From: Pseudanabaena sp. M53BS1SP1A06MG
GTDB lineage: Bacteria > Cyanobacteriota > Cyanobacteriia > Pseudanabaenales > Pseudanabaenaceae
Assembly: GCA_020404105.1 (NCBI GenBank)
Contig: JADBWH010000012.1
Coordinates: 1 to 58,941 of the forward strand
Direction of reading: 5' to 3'
DNA: 58,941 bases
A model generated the notes under the pieces. It worked only from the letters and a program-made list of their open reading frames with translations, was not told where the DNA came from and did no database searches. The translations under genes were made by a program, and so were the position numbers. Of the stretch, positions 43,622-52,532 are shown one piece after another (the stretch's first letter is position 1; every line of letters begins with the position of its first letter).

Positions 43622-45175
43622 CTACCGCCATTCAGGTAGATAATGTATTAATTCTTGAGTTGCTTCTTCAATCATTTTTTGCCTCAGGGAGATGGGGGCT
43701 AATATCTCGCCATTGGGTCGCCAGTCCCGCAATCTTTGGATGATATTCACGTCATTGGGACGAATCCATGCGTGATAATAGCGATCGCTGGCACTCCGTT
43801 GTTCTAAAAATGCCAAAATTGTGTCTCGTTCATGGGCATTAGGAACTGCTCTTTGCAGTAATGATTTAATCTTGGTATAGGGAATCGCTTTAAATGTGGG
43901 ATGCCTCACGGTATTGTCCACATACCATCGGGCAAAGTCTTCGGAAAAGCGGATTAGTAGCAGTTGTGGTTCTTCGTAAAATTTGAAGCCCCATGCTTTG
44001 CGTAGTTCTATTTCCACGTCTTGTGATGTCGGAAGTTTGCCGCTATTGCGTAGTTGCTTAAGTTGTTTTGGAACTTGGCGATCGCCCCAAGCGAGAACTT
44101 TTAAACGCTCTGAGGTAATTCGATCTAGTCGATAATTATGCCAAGCTATGTTACCTTCAGGATCGATACCGTAGGCGCTCAGATATTTAGCTCGGCGTAA
44201 GTAATGAATACAGACAGGATATACAGTCACTTGGCTAATTCTGCTCAAAAATTTTGAGAATTCGATAGGATGATCTAGGGTAGATTGATGAAAGTTTGAT
44301 ATCTTGGGCGTTATCATTTCATATTCAAATTGAATTACACCGCTATCTGTTGTATGCCAAATGTCTTCTAATTGTTTGTGATAATCATCTATCCGATCTT
44401 GCACTTCAGGAGGGAGAATATAATCAAAGTTGACAAAGGTGTGCGGTAGTTTTTGATGAACCGATAGGATGCGATCGCTTTCTTGTTCAGCCATCAATAT
44501 TTCTGATAGAGAATCCAGTAATATTTCTAGGTTGGGCTGCACAATCGAGATGGTCTCAAGAGCAACTAAAAGATCTAAACATTGCTGCCGCGACAGATTT
44601 TGCTTGAGCCATGAGTTCAACATGGTTAATTGCGATATTTCTCTGGTTTGGCTATATTCCCAATAGGTATCCACTGGTGGCTGCGGCAAGTGAGCGATCG
44701 GTAAAACTTGAAACTCCCCTCTAGAACAAGATTTTAACCAACCTAGTTGAGCTAATTTCTCTAAGTCTCCCCGCAAAGAACGATGCACGGTGGCAAAGGG
44801 TGATTGTGCTAGTTCGGTAGCACATTGTTGCTGATCAAAGCCTGTTAGTGCTTGCAGTTGCGCTTTTGTTGCCTCGGTCGATTGTAACCAATGACTCAAG
44901 GAATTGGCACAGATGCAATGACGATCGCTGCAACCATTGATAAAAGACTCTGCTTTCAGCTTTTCAGAAGTGGGATGTTGGGACGAATAAAGGCGATCGC
45001 GCAAATCTGGATATCGAAATAGATCAGGCAGTTGGCGATCCCGATAAATCATTCCTAATATCACCCAATATCGAATCGCTCGACTCATGCTACTAGCAAG
45101 ATTTCCTTGTACTAACCAATGCAAAATCTGCGGATTTGGTGCACCTTGAAAAATTGCGGTGATGTCATTTGCCAT
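43622..45175 (-). CDS. TIGR03985 family CRISPR-associated protein, WYL-type regulator
   Basis: A 517-aa protein matching the cyanobacterial TIGR03985 family. Helical regions, including an HTH-like segment (SPFATVHRSLRGDLEKLAQLG), precede a WYL-like domain (TVYPVCIHYLRRAKYLSAYG, then YRLDRI) and a C-terminal segment. Members are encoded beside CRISPR-Cas loci and are thought to regulate them through ligand sensing. It is divergent from the csx3-led operon across a 213-bp gap. Confidence 0.8.
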   Translation of the reverse strand: MANDITAIFQGAPNPQILHWLVQGNLASSMSRAIRYWVILGMIYRDRQLPDLFRYPDLRDRLYSSQHPTSEKLKAESFINGCSDRHCICANSLSHWLQSTEATKAQLQALTGFDQQQCATELAQSPFATVHRSLRGDLEKLAQLGWLKSCSRGEFQVLPIAHLPQPPVDTYWEYSQTREISQLTMLNSWLKQNLSRQQCLDLLVALETISIVQPNLEILLDSLSEILMAEQESDRILSVHQKLPHTFVNFDYILPPEVQDRIDDYHKQLEDIWHTTDSGVIQFEYEMITPKISNFHQSTLDHPIEFSKFLSRISQVTVYPVCIHYLRRAKYLSAYGIDPEGNIAWHNYRLDRITSERLKVLAWGDRQVPKQLKQLRNSGKLPTSQDVEIELRKAWGFKFYEEPQLLLIRFSEDFARWYVDNTVRHPTFKAIPYTKIKSLLQRAVPNAHERDTILAFLEQRSASDRYYHAWIRPNDVNIIQRLRDWRPNGEILAPISLRQKMIEEATQELIHYLPEWR

Positions 45176-45388
45176 GAGTATTTACTAGGTATTCTTACTA
45201 GCTATTAAATTGAATACCCATCTTCAATAATGCCATAAAGTGTCATCTAATCACCTATATCGGTTAATCCAGAAAAAATTTAATGCGACGAGGTAATCCT
45301 GATTATTTAGATTTCTCTATTCGTTTTCTTAAACTTTCTTGACTATTCTGAACTATTTAGCCTATTTAAGCTTTTACGGTCTAAACTT
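45176..45388. promoter_or_regulatory. Divergent promoter region of the CRISPR regulator and the type III operon
   Basis: A 213-bp AT-rich gap between the minus-strand TIGR03985 gene and csx3. It contains short repeats (TTTACTAGG/TTACTAGC near 45180-45205). It should hold both promoters and operators for the regulator. No clear -35/-10 pair could be fixed by eye. Confidence 0.45.
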
Positions 45389-46327
45389 ATGTCAAACAAT
45401 TTGCGACGGCGATCGCTTATGACTATTCCCAAAATTCAGTTGTCTCTGACTAATAAAAAATCTGTAGATGGATTGCGATATCAACAATTAGATATTGAGA
45501 TATTGACTAGCGATCGGGTCATCAATCCTTCCGACATGATTGGTTTAGAACTTCCTACTAGTGTCGATACTAGCGGTGGCGTGGTGATTTCAGGACGCGC
45601 CCCGATCTGGCTCTATGCTTATTTTGTCCATGAACTGCATCCAACTAAGTGGGTGGCTTGTTTTGATCCGCGCATTTCTGGTGGTGTGGTGGTGGCGACT
45701 CACAGCAATCAGGCTACGATTGGTCAAATTATTTTGGAATCTCCATCTAGTGAGGTGCAGTTATGTCCTGCGCTGATGATTGTAGGTCCTCCTAATAGTG
45801 GCAAAAGTGTTCTATCCCATGCTTTGTTTCAAGCTTTGTTGCCTGAGAATCCTCATGTATATTTGCAGAGAGCGCATTGGGATGGTGAGGGCAATTGGAC
45901 TTTGGAGTTGGGGAATGAGGTTCAGGCGGAGGCGATGAAGGTGGCGAATAAGGGGGCTTTGACTGCGGAGTTCTTTCCCTATCATGCTCAATCTATTTTA
46001 GAACTGCGCCGTCATAAGTCTCTGGTTTTGGTGGATATTGGTGGCATGGTTCAGCCTGAAAAACATCCTATTCTTGAGGCTTGTTCCCATTACTTGATCA
46101 TTAGCGCCAAGACCGAAGAGATTGATAAATGGCATGAATTCTGTCGCGATCGCGGTAATCTTTCGACCGTTGCTGTCATTCACAGTTCTTTAGAAACTTG
46201 TGAAGAGGTTAATCAATCGCAACCCTATCTAGAAATGACCTGTGGTGCTTGGCTCATGGGGCAACCTCGCGCTGTCCCTGATGAGCTTTTGAAGAGAGTG
46301 CGATCGCTCTTTTTGAAACGTACTTAA
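45389..46327 (+). CDS. csx3: Csx3 ring-nuclease domain fused to a P-loop AAA domain
   Basis: A 312-aa fusion. Residues about 15-120 are the Csx3 (Crn3) domain, with the segment HELHPTKWVACFDPRISGG (H84, D93, R95 the likely conserved metal/cOA-binding residues) and THS at 104-106. Residues about 128-310 form an ATPase-like domain with GPPNSGKS (133-140) and LVLVDIGG. Csx3 cleaves cyclic tetra-adenylate and so switches off type III effectors. The AAA fusion is known in cyanobacteria, but its role is not clear. It is the first gene of the operon; a second in-frame ATG is at 45419. Confidence 0.85.
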   Translation: MSNNLRRRSLMTIPKIQLSLTNKKSVDGLRYQQLDIEILTSDRVINPSDMIGLELPTSVDTSGGVVISGRAPIWLYAYFVHELHPTKWVACFDPRISGGVVVATHSNQATIGQIILESPSSEVQLCPALMIVGPPNSGKSVLSHALFQALLPENPHVYLQRAHWDGEGNWTLELGNEVQAEAMKVANKGALTAEFFPYHAQSILELRRHKSLVLVDIGGMVQPEKHPILEACSHYLIISAKTEEIDKWHEFCRDRGNLSTVAVIHSSLETCEEVNQSQPYLEMTCGAWLMGQPRAVPDELLKRVRSLFLKRT

Positions 46328-46361
46328 AATATAAATTAGTTATAAAAAGGAGTAGGAAATT

Positions 46362-47558
46362 ATGCAGTTAATAACCGTATTGGGTACAGGTAGATATGAA
46401 GAAACTTGCTACACTTGGCAGGGAAAAGATCATACAACAAAATTTGTTGCTAAAGCTTTGTGTCATTTTTTTGAACCTAGTGTCGTAAAGGTTTTAGTTA
46501 CCAAAGAAGCAAGAGATGCTCATTTGGAAAACCTAAAAAACAGCTTGGGAGATCAGATTACTGTGACTCCTGTTGATATCCCATCAGGGAGATCTGAAAC
46601 CGAGATTTGGGAGATTTTTGATGCCGTGGTTGACTCAGTAGAAGCAAATTCTCAAATTATTTTTGATATTACGCATTCTTGGCGATCAATCCCAATGTTT
46701 GTGTTACTTGCCTCTGCTTTTTTACGCAAGGCTAAAAATGTTGATATTCAAGGGGTTTACTACGGTGCATGGGATCGAGATCAACCCAAAGCCCCTATTT
46801 TAGATCTCACTCCTACAATTAAATTGCTTGATTGGCTTACAGCGACAGATAAGTTTATTGCTACTGGTTCATCTGTGGAACTAGCTAGGATTTTATCTGG
46901 GATTCAACGAGAACTTCATCAGCAACGAGCAGAATCTCGACCTACTAGATTAATTAATTTGAGTAGTAATATCAAGGCTATTTCTGAATCAATTGATTTG
47001 GTTCGTTCTAACGATTTGATTGATCAATCTGCGAGACTTCAGAGGATGTCTAGCCAAGGTATTAAATCAGAGCTTGGTATCTTTGCTAAACCATTTGAAT
47101 TACTATTTGAACAAATTCAAGATGACTATGGGCAGTTTGCGCTAGATGAGTCAGAAATTCAAGATGATGCTTTGATCTTGCAAAAACAATTTCTCTTAAT
47201 TCGTTGGTATGTAATCAAGGGACTTTCTGCTCAAGCAATTTTGTTGTCTAGAGAGTGGATCATATCGTCTTTGTTAGTATCTGAAAATATTAAGTACAGT
47301 AATAAAGATGAGCGAGATCCAATAGAAAAACAATTGGGTGCGATGATTGGAGAACAGAGGGACTTGGAACAGCCAGTCGCAAGACACACAAATGCTAATG
47401 ATCTATCTGCTATTTGGTCAACTATTACAAATTATCGAAATGATATTGCCCATGCTGGTGAAAGGAGTATTCCAACTTCTGCTGCAAGAATACATAGATA
47501 TGTGAAAGAAGATTTGATAAATGATCTTTCTCAGCTTTTTCCTCAATTTGTTTCATAA
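46362..47558 (+). CDS. Csx1/Csx2-type CARF-HEPN ribonuclease (TIGR02221, DxTHG motif)
   Basis: A 398-aa effector. The CARF domain (1-160) opens with LITVLGTGRYEE and carries D102-I-T-H105 (the DxTHG-type motif, here DITHSW). The C-terminal HEPN domain has R359-N-D-I-A-H364, the RX4H RNase motif. Such enzymes degrade RNA when cyclic oligoadenylate binds. It is 34 bp after csx3, with a good ribosome site (AAAGGAGTAGG) before the ATG. Confidence 0.9.
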   Translation: MQLITVLGTGRYEETCYTWQGKDHTTKFVAKALCHFFEPSVVKVLVTKEARDAHLENLKNSLGDQITVTPVDIPSGRSETEIWEIFDAVVDSVEANSQIIFDITHSWRSIPMFVLLASAFLRKAKNVDIQGVYYGAWDRDQPKAPILDLTPTIKLLDWLTATDKFIATGSSVELARILSGIQRELHQQRAESRPTRLINLSSNIKAISESIDLVRSNDLIDQSARLQRMSSQGIKSELGIFAKPFELLFEQIQDDYGQFALDESEIQDDALILQKQFLLIRWYVIKGLSAQAILLSREWIISSLLVSENIKYSNKDERDPIEKQLGAMIGEQRDLEQPVARHTNANDLSAIWSTITNYRNDIAHAGERSIPTSAARIHRYVKEDLINDLSQLFPQFVS

Positions 47559-47570
47559 TAGGAGATTGTA

Positions 47571-48200
47571 ATGGCTTTTGGCAGTTATAAAACAATTGGC
47601 GCAGTGGTGAAAGAGTTTCAGATTACTTATACAGAGTCTGATTTTGTGAAACCATTATCATTTCAAGTTTCAGACTATTTCCGCGAAGACCTGAAACTAA
47701 TGATGAGTGAAGGTGTAGTTGATAATTCTGAGCTTGCAATCTGTGAAAACTTAATCTATCCATTACTTAAAGAAATTTGGAAACATTATCGCAGTAAGTT
47801 CTTGTTATGGAGTCATCAATCATTAAACTTTGATGAGAAGCTGTCAGGATTTCCTGAATATATATTGGCAAAGCGATCGCCTCTCGGTAAGGTTGTCTTT
47901 GATCGTCCTTACTTCATGCTAGTCGAGGCAAAGCAGGATAATTTTGAAGCGGCTTGGGGACAATGTATTGCAGAAATGATTGCAGCACAGCACTTAAATG
48001 CGGAATTAGATTTAACTATCTTTGGGATTACATCCAATGGCAGTTTTTGGCAGTTTGGCAAGCTTGAGGGAAATGTTTTTACTAGAAATCTTGCGCCCTA
48101 TACCCTGTACGAAATTGATCGTCTTGTTTCTGTAATAAATTATATTTTTCGTGAATGTGAATTACAGTTGGATGCGATCAATGATCGTGTTGCTAGTTGA
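47571..48200 (+). CDS. PD-(D/E)XK-nuclease-like protein of unknown role in the type III operon
   Basis: A 209-aa protein. The segment RPYFMLVEAKQDNFEAAWGQ followed by a helix has the E-x-K and downstream Q of the restriction-endonuclease-like fold; PEYILAKRS precedes it. I do not recognise a named Cas family. Homologues appear widely in cyanobacteria as hypothetical proteins. Position between the CARF effector and cas10 (12- and 37-bp gaps) makes co-expression likely. It may be an accessory nuclease. Confidence 0.65.
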   Translation: MAFGSYKTIGAVVKEFQITYTESDFVKPLSFQVSDYFREDLKLMMSEGVVDNSELAICENLIYPLLKEIWKHYRSKFLLWSHQSLNFDEKLSGFPEYILAKRSPLGKVVFDRPYFMLVEAKQDNFEAAWGQCIAEMIAAQHLNAELDLTIFGITSNGSFWQFGKLEGNVFTRNLAPYTLYEIDRLVSVINYIFRECELQLDAINDRVAS

Positions 48201-48237
48201 TAAATTTAATCGAATTTGTAGTGAGTGAATCGAAAAA

Positions 48238-50577
48238 ATGGCTAACAGTAATAATTTCAATCAAATTGCATTAGAAGTATTTCAAGTGGCGATCGCCGAC
48301 TTACTTGGTGAAAACTTGCTTGATATTTGCAAACTAAATAGCGAAGAAAATGCAATAATCCAAAAGGCTAGAGATCTTCTAGGACTTAACCGTGAAGTTA
48401 ATACTTTGTCGCTATTGTTTGATCGCGTCAAGTTACCTGATGGTGAAGGAGCAAATCAAGATCATTATGTTCCATTACCTGAGATTGTCTCTAATGCTGA
48501 AGGTTATCCCAAGATTCCTTATCCGATCGCAGAGCAACCTAAAGATTTACAAAAATATCGAACTGATATCGCTAAAGAGATTAATCCTTATTTGAGTAGC
48601 GATCGCTGGAATGATCTTAGTTTTCTGACATTCATTCTTGAAAAATATGGTTCATGCGTTAGCTATGGTGAGCCATATACGGCACTGATTGATGCAGCGA
48701 GAATGACGGCGGCGGTTGCAGTCGCTTTGTCACAAAATCAAGAATCTGGTGCTGAAGAAAAATTTCATCTTGTGGCAGGTAGTTTGTCTGGTATTCAAAA
48801 GTTTATCTATACAATTTCATCTGATGGTGCTTTAAAGTCTTTGAGAGCAAGAAGTTTTTATCTTGAACTTGTTGCTGAAGAAATTGTGCAACAAATTTTA
48901 GACGAACTAAAATTACCGCGTACTAATGTGATTTATGCAGGTGGTGGTAATTTATTTATCCTCGCAAGCGACAGCAATAACTCACTAAAATCTAAATTAG
49001 AAAATTTACGAAATAGATTTAATAAATGGCTAGAAGAACGATTTAAAGGCAAAATATTTTTGTCACTTGCCTGTTCATCTTGCAATAGAAATGATGTTAA
49101 ATCCTCATCATTTGGTAATTGTTGGAAAAATGTAATCTCAGAATTAGCGAAACAAAAAAGTCAAAAGTTTTCTCATCAAATCAAGAACGGTAAACTTCTA
49201 GATATAAAACCGAGTTATCAACCTTGTAAAGTTTGTCATCGGGATGATGTAAAGGCAGAACGACTAAAATCGTTACATGAAGTCTCGGATGTTCTAGCCT
49301 GTCCAACTTGCCGCAAAATGTTTCGATTGGGTGGACAACTGTTTAGAACTAAAGCAATTCTTAGATCTCAACGTCCAAAGATTCCATCTGCTCTAGATAG
49401 AGTAGAAATACTTGGACAAAAATATTACTTGTTTGAGCGTTTACCAGAGTTACAAGAAATTGAATGTAATGACAAGCTTATTTTAGTAAATGATTTTGAT
49501 GTCAATCATTATCATTATAGCAATTGTAATCTTTTACTGCTTGGTAACTATTCTCAACAAGGAGAAGAAGGATTTATGAGAGCCGAAGAAATGACTGAAA
49601 AAGCTAAGGATTCTGGTTGTATTCCGCGTGTGGGTTATCTGCGGATGGATGTCGATCGCTTAGGACAAATCTTTGCTAAGGGATTACCTAACAAAGAAGA
49701 TTCTCCTCATAATATAGATGAGTATTCCTTACCAAGAGTTGCTAGTTTATCGCGGCAGATGAGCTACTTCTTTAAGGTTTATCTCAATAGTTTGGCAGGC
49801 GATCGCGCTAACAACTTGCCTGAAAAAGTTGAAACTCTGACAACAAAATCAGACAAAAACTTTTCTCGCTGCAATCTTATGTTTATTTATGCAGGAGGTG
49901 ATGATTTATTTATTAGCGGTGCGTGGAACGAAGTAGTCGAATTTGCCTTTGATATTTATCAATCCTTTCGCGCCTATACGGGCAATCATCCTGATATCAC
50001 AATTTCTGGTGGTATTAGCATTGATGATGCGAAATTTCCCCTTTATCAATCAGCAGATTCTTCAGGTGATGCTGAGGGTAAAGCTAAAAATAATGGTCGT
50101 GATAGTTTGGGGCTATTTGGACAAGCTTTTAAATGGAATGAGTGGATAGGCAGTAATCCCGATCAGATCATTAAATCTATTAAAGAACGTGATGGCAAAG
50201 ACAAATATTGGGCGCAGGAAAAAAAGATTTCTGTTCTAGCAGGAGTTATACCATTTGTAAAGATTCTAATTGAGCAAGGATTTGGCGCAGGTTATTCCCG
50301 TGCGTTTGTGCGAAACCTATTAAAAGCTGCTCAACTGCAAGAGCAGAAACTTGAAGAGTTACGACCTAAAAATCCAAAATTAGATTCTGACGAGGCTAGA
50401 GATTTGCGATATTACTTACATTTACCGCAAATTGCTTACACGATCTCGCGTTTACCCAAGGAGGTGAAATTAAGTGATGATTTTCGGCGATCGCTAATGA
50501 GTCCATACAATGCCCCATATTTTAGGGTGATCGCCACATGGATTGAATTATTAAATCGTGGAGGAACAAACCAATGA
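48238..50577 (+). CDS. cas10: Cas10/Csm1, type III-A CRISPR signature protein
   Basis: A 779-aa Cas10. The cyclase palm has G553-G-D-D556 (YAGGDDLFISG). A first palm-like domain has YAGGGNLFIL. Zinc-finger cysteines are seen as CSSCN, CKVCH and CPTCR. GYLRMDVDRLGQIF is typical of Csm1. I cannot find an HD motif in the N-terminal region (QIALEVFQVAIADLLGE stands where it would be), so single-strand DNase activity is probably absent. Its product, cyclic oligoadenylate, would activate the Csx1-like effector. It overlaps the Uma2 gene by 4 bp. Confidence 0.93.
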   Translation: MANSNNFNQIALEVFQVAIADLLGENLLDICKLNSEENAIIQKARDLLGLNREVNTLSLLFDRVKLPDGEGANQDHYVPLPEIVSNAEGYPKIPYPIAEQPKDLQKYRTDIAKEINPYLSSDRWNDLSFLTFILEKYGSCVSYGEPYTALIDAARMTAAVAVALSQNQESGAEEKFHLVAGSLSGIQKFIYTISSDGALKSLRARSFYLELVAEEIVQQILDELKLPRTNVIYAGGGNLFILASDSNNSLKSKLENLRNRFNKWLEERFKGKIFLSLACSSCNRNDVKSSSFGNCWKNVISELAKQKSQKFSHQIKNGKLLDIKPSYQPCKVCHRDDVKAERLKSLHEVSDVLACPTCRKMFRLGGQLFRTKAILRSQRPKIPSALDRVEILGQKYYLFERLPELQEIECNDKLILVNDFDVNHYHYSNCNLLLLGNYSQQGEEGFMRAEEMTEKAKDSGCIPRVGYLRMDVDRLGQIFAKGLPNKEDSPHNIDEYSLPRVASLSRQMSYFFKVYLNSLAGDRANNLPEKVETLTTKSDKNFSRCNLMFIYAGGDDLFISGAWNEVVEFAFDIYQSFRAYTGNHPDITISGGISIDDAKFPLYQSADSSGDAEGKAKNNGRDSLGLFGQAFKWNEWIGSNPDQIIKSIKERDGKDKYWAQEKKISVLAGVIPFVKILIEQGFGAGYSRAFVRNLLKAAQLQEQKLEELRPKNPKLDSDEARDLRYYLHLPQIAYTISRLPKEVKLSDDFRRSLMSPYNAPYFRVIATWIELLNRGGTNQ

Positions 50578-51137
50578 TTGCAATTGCTGCTAAACCTAGT
50601 TTGAGTTTTGAGGAATATCTCAAATATAACGATGGTACTGATAACCGCTATGAATTTTTTGATGGAGAATTAATTCTAATGAATCCGCCCACTGGTCGCC
50701 ATGCGCTGATTATTCGCAACCTGTGTAACTTACTCGAAAATGAGTTTTTTAGATTGAATTTATTATGGGTCGCGCTGCAAATGTTTGGAGTGCGGACTGC
50801 ATGGCGGCGATCGCGTTTACCAGACCTGTGTGTAACCACAATGGCAAGAGCAAAAGAATTGCTGGAAGTTTCCGCAGTCTTGGAAGATGGCACTTTGCTG
50901 GTGGTGGAAGTGGTCAGCCCTGACTCGGTGAAAACCGACTATCGCTACAAGCGCACCGAATACGCCGCCGCAGGTGTTCCCGAATATTGGATTATCGATC
51001 CAATCTCGAACAAGGTTTCAATTTTACAATTAGTGGAGGGTCTATACGAAGAAACGATATATCAAGGTGACGAAGTTCTGCGATCGCCTTTATTGCCAGA
51101 ACTAGCAATCACTGTCAATCAAATTTTACAAGTTTAA
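50574..51137 (+). CDS. Uma2 family endonuclease inside the csm operon
   Basis: A 187-aa Uma2/DUF820 protein. Key segments are EEYLKYNDGTDNRYEFFDGE, SRLPDLCVTT, LLVVEVVSPDS (acidic E-x-V) and VPEYWIIDP. Its start overlaps the cas10 stop (ATGA) and it ends 16 bp before csm2, so it is translated with the Csm complex genes. Function is unknown. Similar nucleases elsewhere are common orphans, so its place here is either a real accessory role or a neutral insertion that preserved coupling. Confidence 0.9.
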   Translation: MIAIAAKPSLSFEEYLKYNDGTDNRYEFFDGELILMNPPTGRHALIIRNLCNLLENEFFRLNLLWVALQMFGVRTAWRRSRLPDLCVTTMARAKELLEVSAVLEDGTLLVVEVVSPDSVKTDYRYKRTEYAAAGVPEYWIIDPISNKVSILQLVEGLYEETIYQGDEVLRSPLLPELAITVNQILQV

Positions 51138-51153
51138 TTTAGTAGGAGATGCA

Positions 51154-51627
51154 ATGACAAATTCAGTAAATTTAAGAGATCGAAACAATCGTGATCGCCC
51201 CCAAGAGTCTAGCGCTAGTCCTGTCCAAGAGATCATCAAACATTTTGGTAAGAAAGAAGATGGCTTATCAAATTATCAAATGCGTACATTAGTAATAGAC
51301 GCAAATCTTTTGGGGACTCACTTGAAAGAAAAAAATCTAAAAACCACTCAAGTTAGGAAGTTTTTAGATGCTATCAAACGGATCAAGACTGAAATGAGTG
51401 TGAGTTCAGATGGTCAAGGTTTTAGCGCCAGACTCAGTGATAAAACCCAGTTTTTACGTGTACAGCTTGCTTACGCAAAAAGCCGTCATGCAGAAGTTGA
51501 ACCTTTTAAACGAGTCATGGATGAGGCAATTGAGCGAGTGAGAGATGCTTCAGATTTTGAACGCCTTGTGCAACTCATCGAAGCAATTATTGCATACCAC
51601 AAAGCAGCAGGAGGAAGAGATCAGTAA
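51154..51627 (+). CDS. csm2: Type III-A effector small subunit Csm2
   Basis: A 157-aa helical protein. LKEKNLKTTQVRKFLDAIKR and FLRVQLAYAKSRHAEVEPFK are Csm2-like; Csm2 forms the minor filament of the Csm complex. A disordered N-terminus is seen (about 1-25). The start is preceded by TAGGAG. Its stop overlaps the csm3 start (TAATG). Confidence 0.85.
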   Translation: MTNSVNLRDRNNRDRPQESSASPVQEIIKHFGKKEDGLSNYQMRTLVIDANLLGTHLKEKNLKTTQVRKFLDAIKRIKTEMSVSSDGQGFSARLSDKTQFLRVQLAYAKSRHAEVEPFKRVMDEAIERVRDASDFERLVQLIEAIIAYHKAAGGRDQ

Positions 51628-52532
51628 TGAAAGAACAAAAGGCATTGATTGGAAAATTGAAGTTAACCAGTTCTCTAGTTGTGAAAACTGGGTTACATAT
51701 TGGTGGCGGTGGAGAGAATTTGGATATTGGCGGCATTGATAAAGCTGTCATTCGTGATCCGCTTACTCGTCATCCTTATTTGCCAGGATCATCAATTAAA
51801 GGGAAGTTACGTGCATTGCTGGAACGTTATTTACAGGAACCTCTCAACCGTGTATCTCATACAGGTGGCGTAAGTCTGTATCGTCATGAATGTGACGACA
51901 TCAATGAGTGGCAGATGAACATGGGAAACAGCCAGTTTAAACTTCATGTGGGGGCAAAAGACTGTCCTATATGTCGTCTATTTGGTTCGACTGGAAACCC
52001 TAAAACCTTGCGCGGAAATGATTCAAGCAATACCGTAAAAGGTGAAAACTGCCCTGCAAGTATCATTGTACGAGATGCCCTTTTGTCTTCAGATTCTGCT
52101 AAACAACTAGAAAAGATCGATACAGGTCTTTATATGACTGAGTGGAAGTTTGAAAATGGATTAGATCGCATCACTGCGGCAGCAAACCCACGTCAATTAG
52201 AGCGAGTCCCATCGGGCGCAAAATTTGATTTTGAGATCATTTACAACATCGAAAATATCTCTCATGCTCAAGATGATGTGAAGAATATTGTGCTTGCCCT
52301 AGCGCTTCTTCAAGATGACGCATTAGGCGGTCATGGTTCACGAGGATATGGGAAAGTTCTTTTTGAAGAATTGAAATTCTTTCGTAGAATTCCCAGTGAT
52401 TATTTTATACGCCCTCAAGACTATGATATTCCTTTTGCGAAATTTGACGATTTGCAGGATTTATTACAACGCTTTGCCAGTGTATCATCTGGAGTCCAGA
52501 ACTTTTTACCGAGTGGAACAGAACAACTATGA
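51627..52532 (+). CDS. csm3: Type III-A RAMP protein Csm3
   Basis: A 301-aa backbone subunit. GGIDKAVIRDPLTRHPYLPG is the family start, with D38 as the likely target-RNA cleaving residue. PGSSIKGKLRALLERY and GGHGSRGYGKVLFEEL (the glycine-rich RAMP loop) follow. Csm3 repeats along the crRNA and cuts bound RNA at 6-nt steps. It overlaps csm2 by 1 bp and csm4 by 4 bp. Confidence 0.95.
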   Translation: MKEQKALIGKLKLTSSLVVKTGLHIGGGGENLDIGGIDKAVIRDPLTRHPYLPGSSIKGKLRALLERYLQEPLNRVSHTGGVSLYRHECDDINEWQMNMGNSQFKLHVGAKDCPICRLFGSTGNPKTLRGNDSSNTVKGENCPASIIVRDALLSSDSAKQLEKIDTGLYMTEWKFENGLDRITAAANPRQLERVPSGAKFDFEIIYNIENISHAQDDVKNIVLALALLQDDALGGHGSRGYGKVLFEELKFFRRIPSDYFIRPQDYDIPFAKFDDLQDLLQRFASVSSGVQNFLPSGTEQL

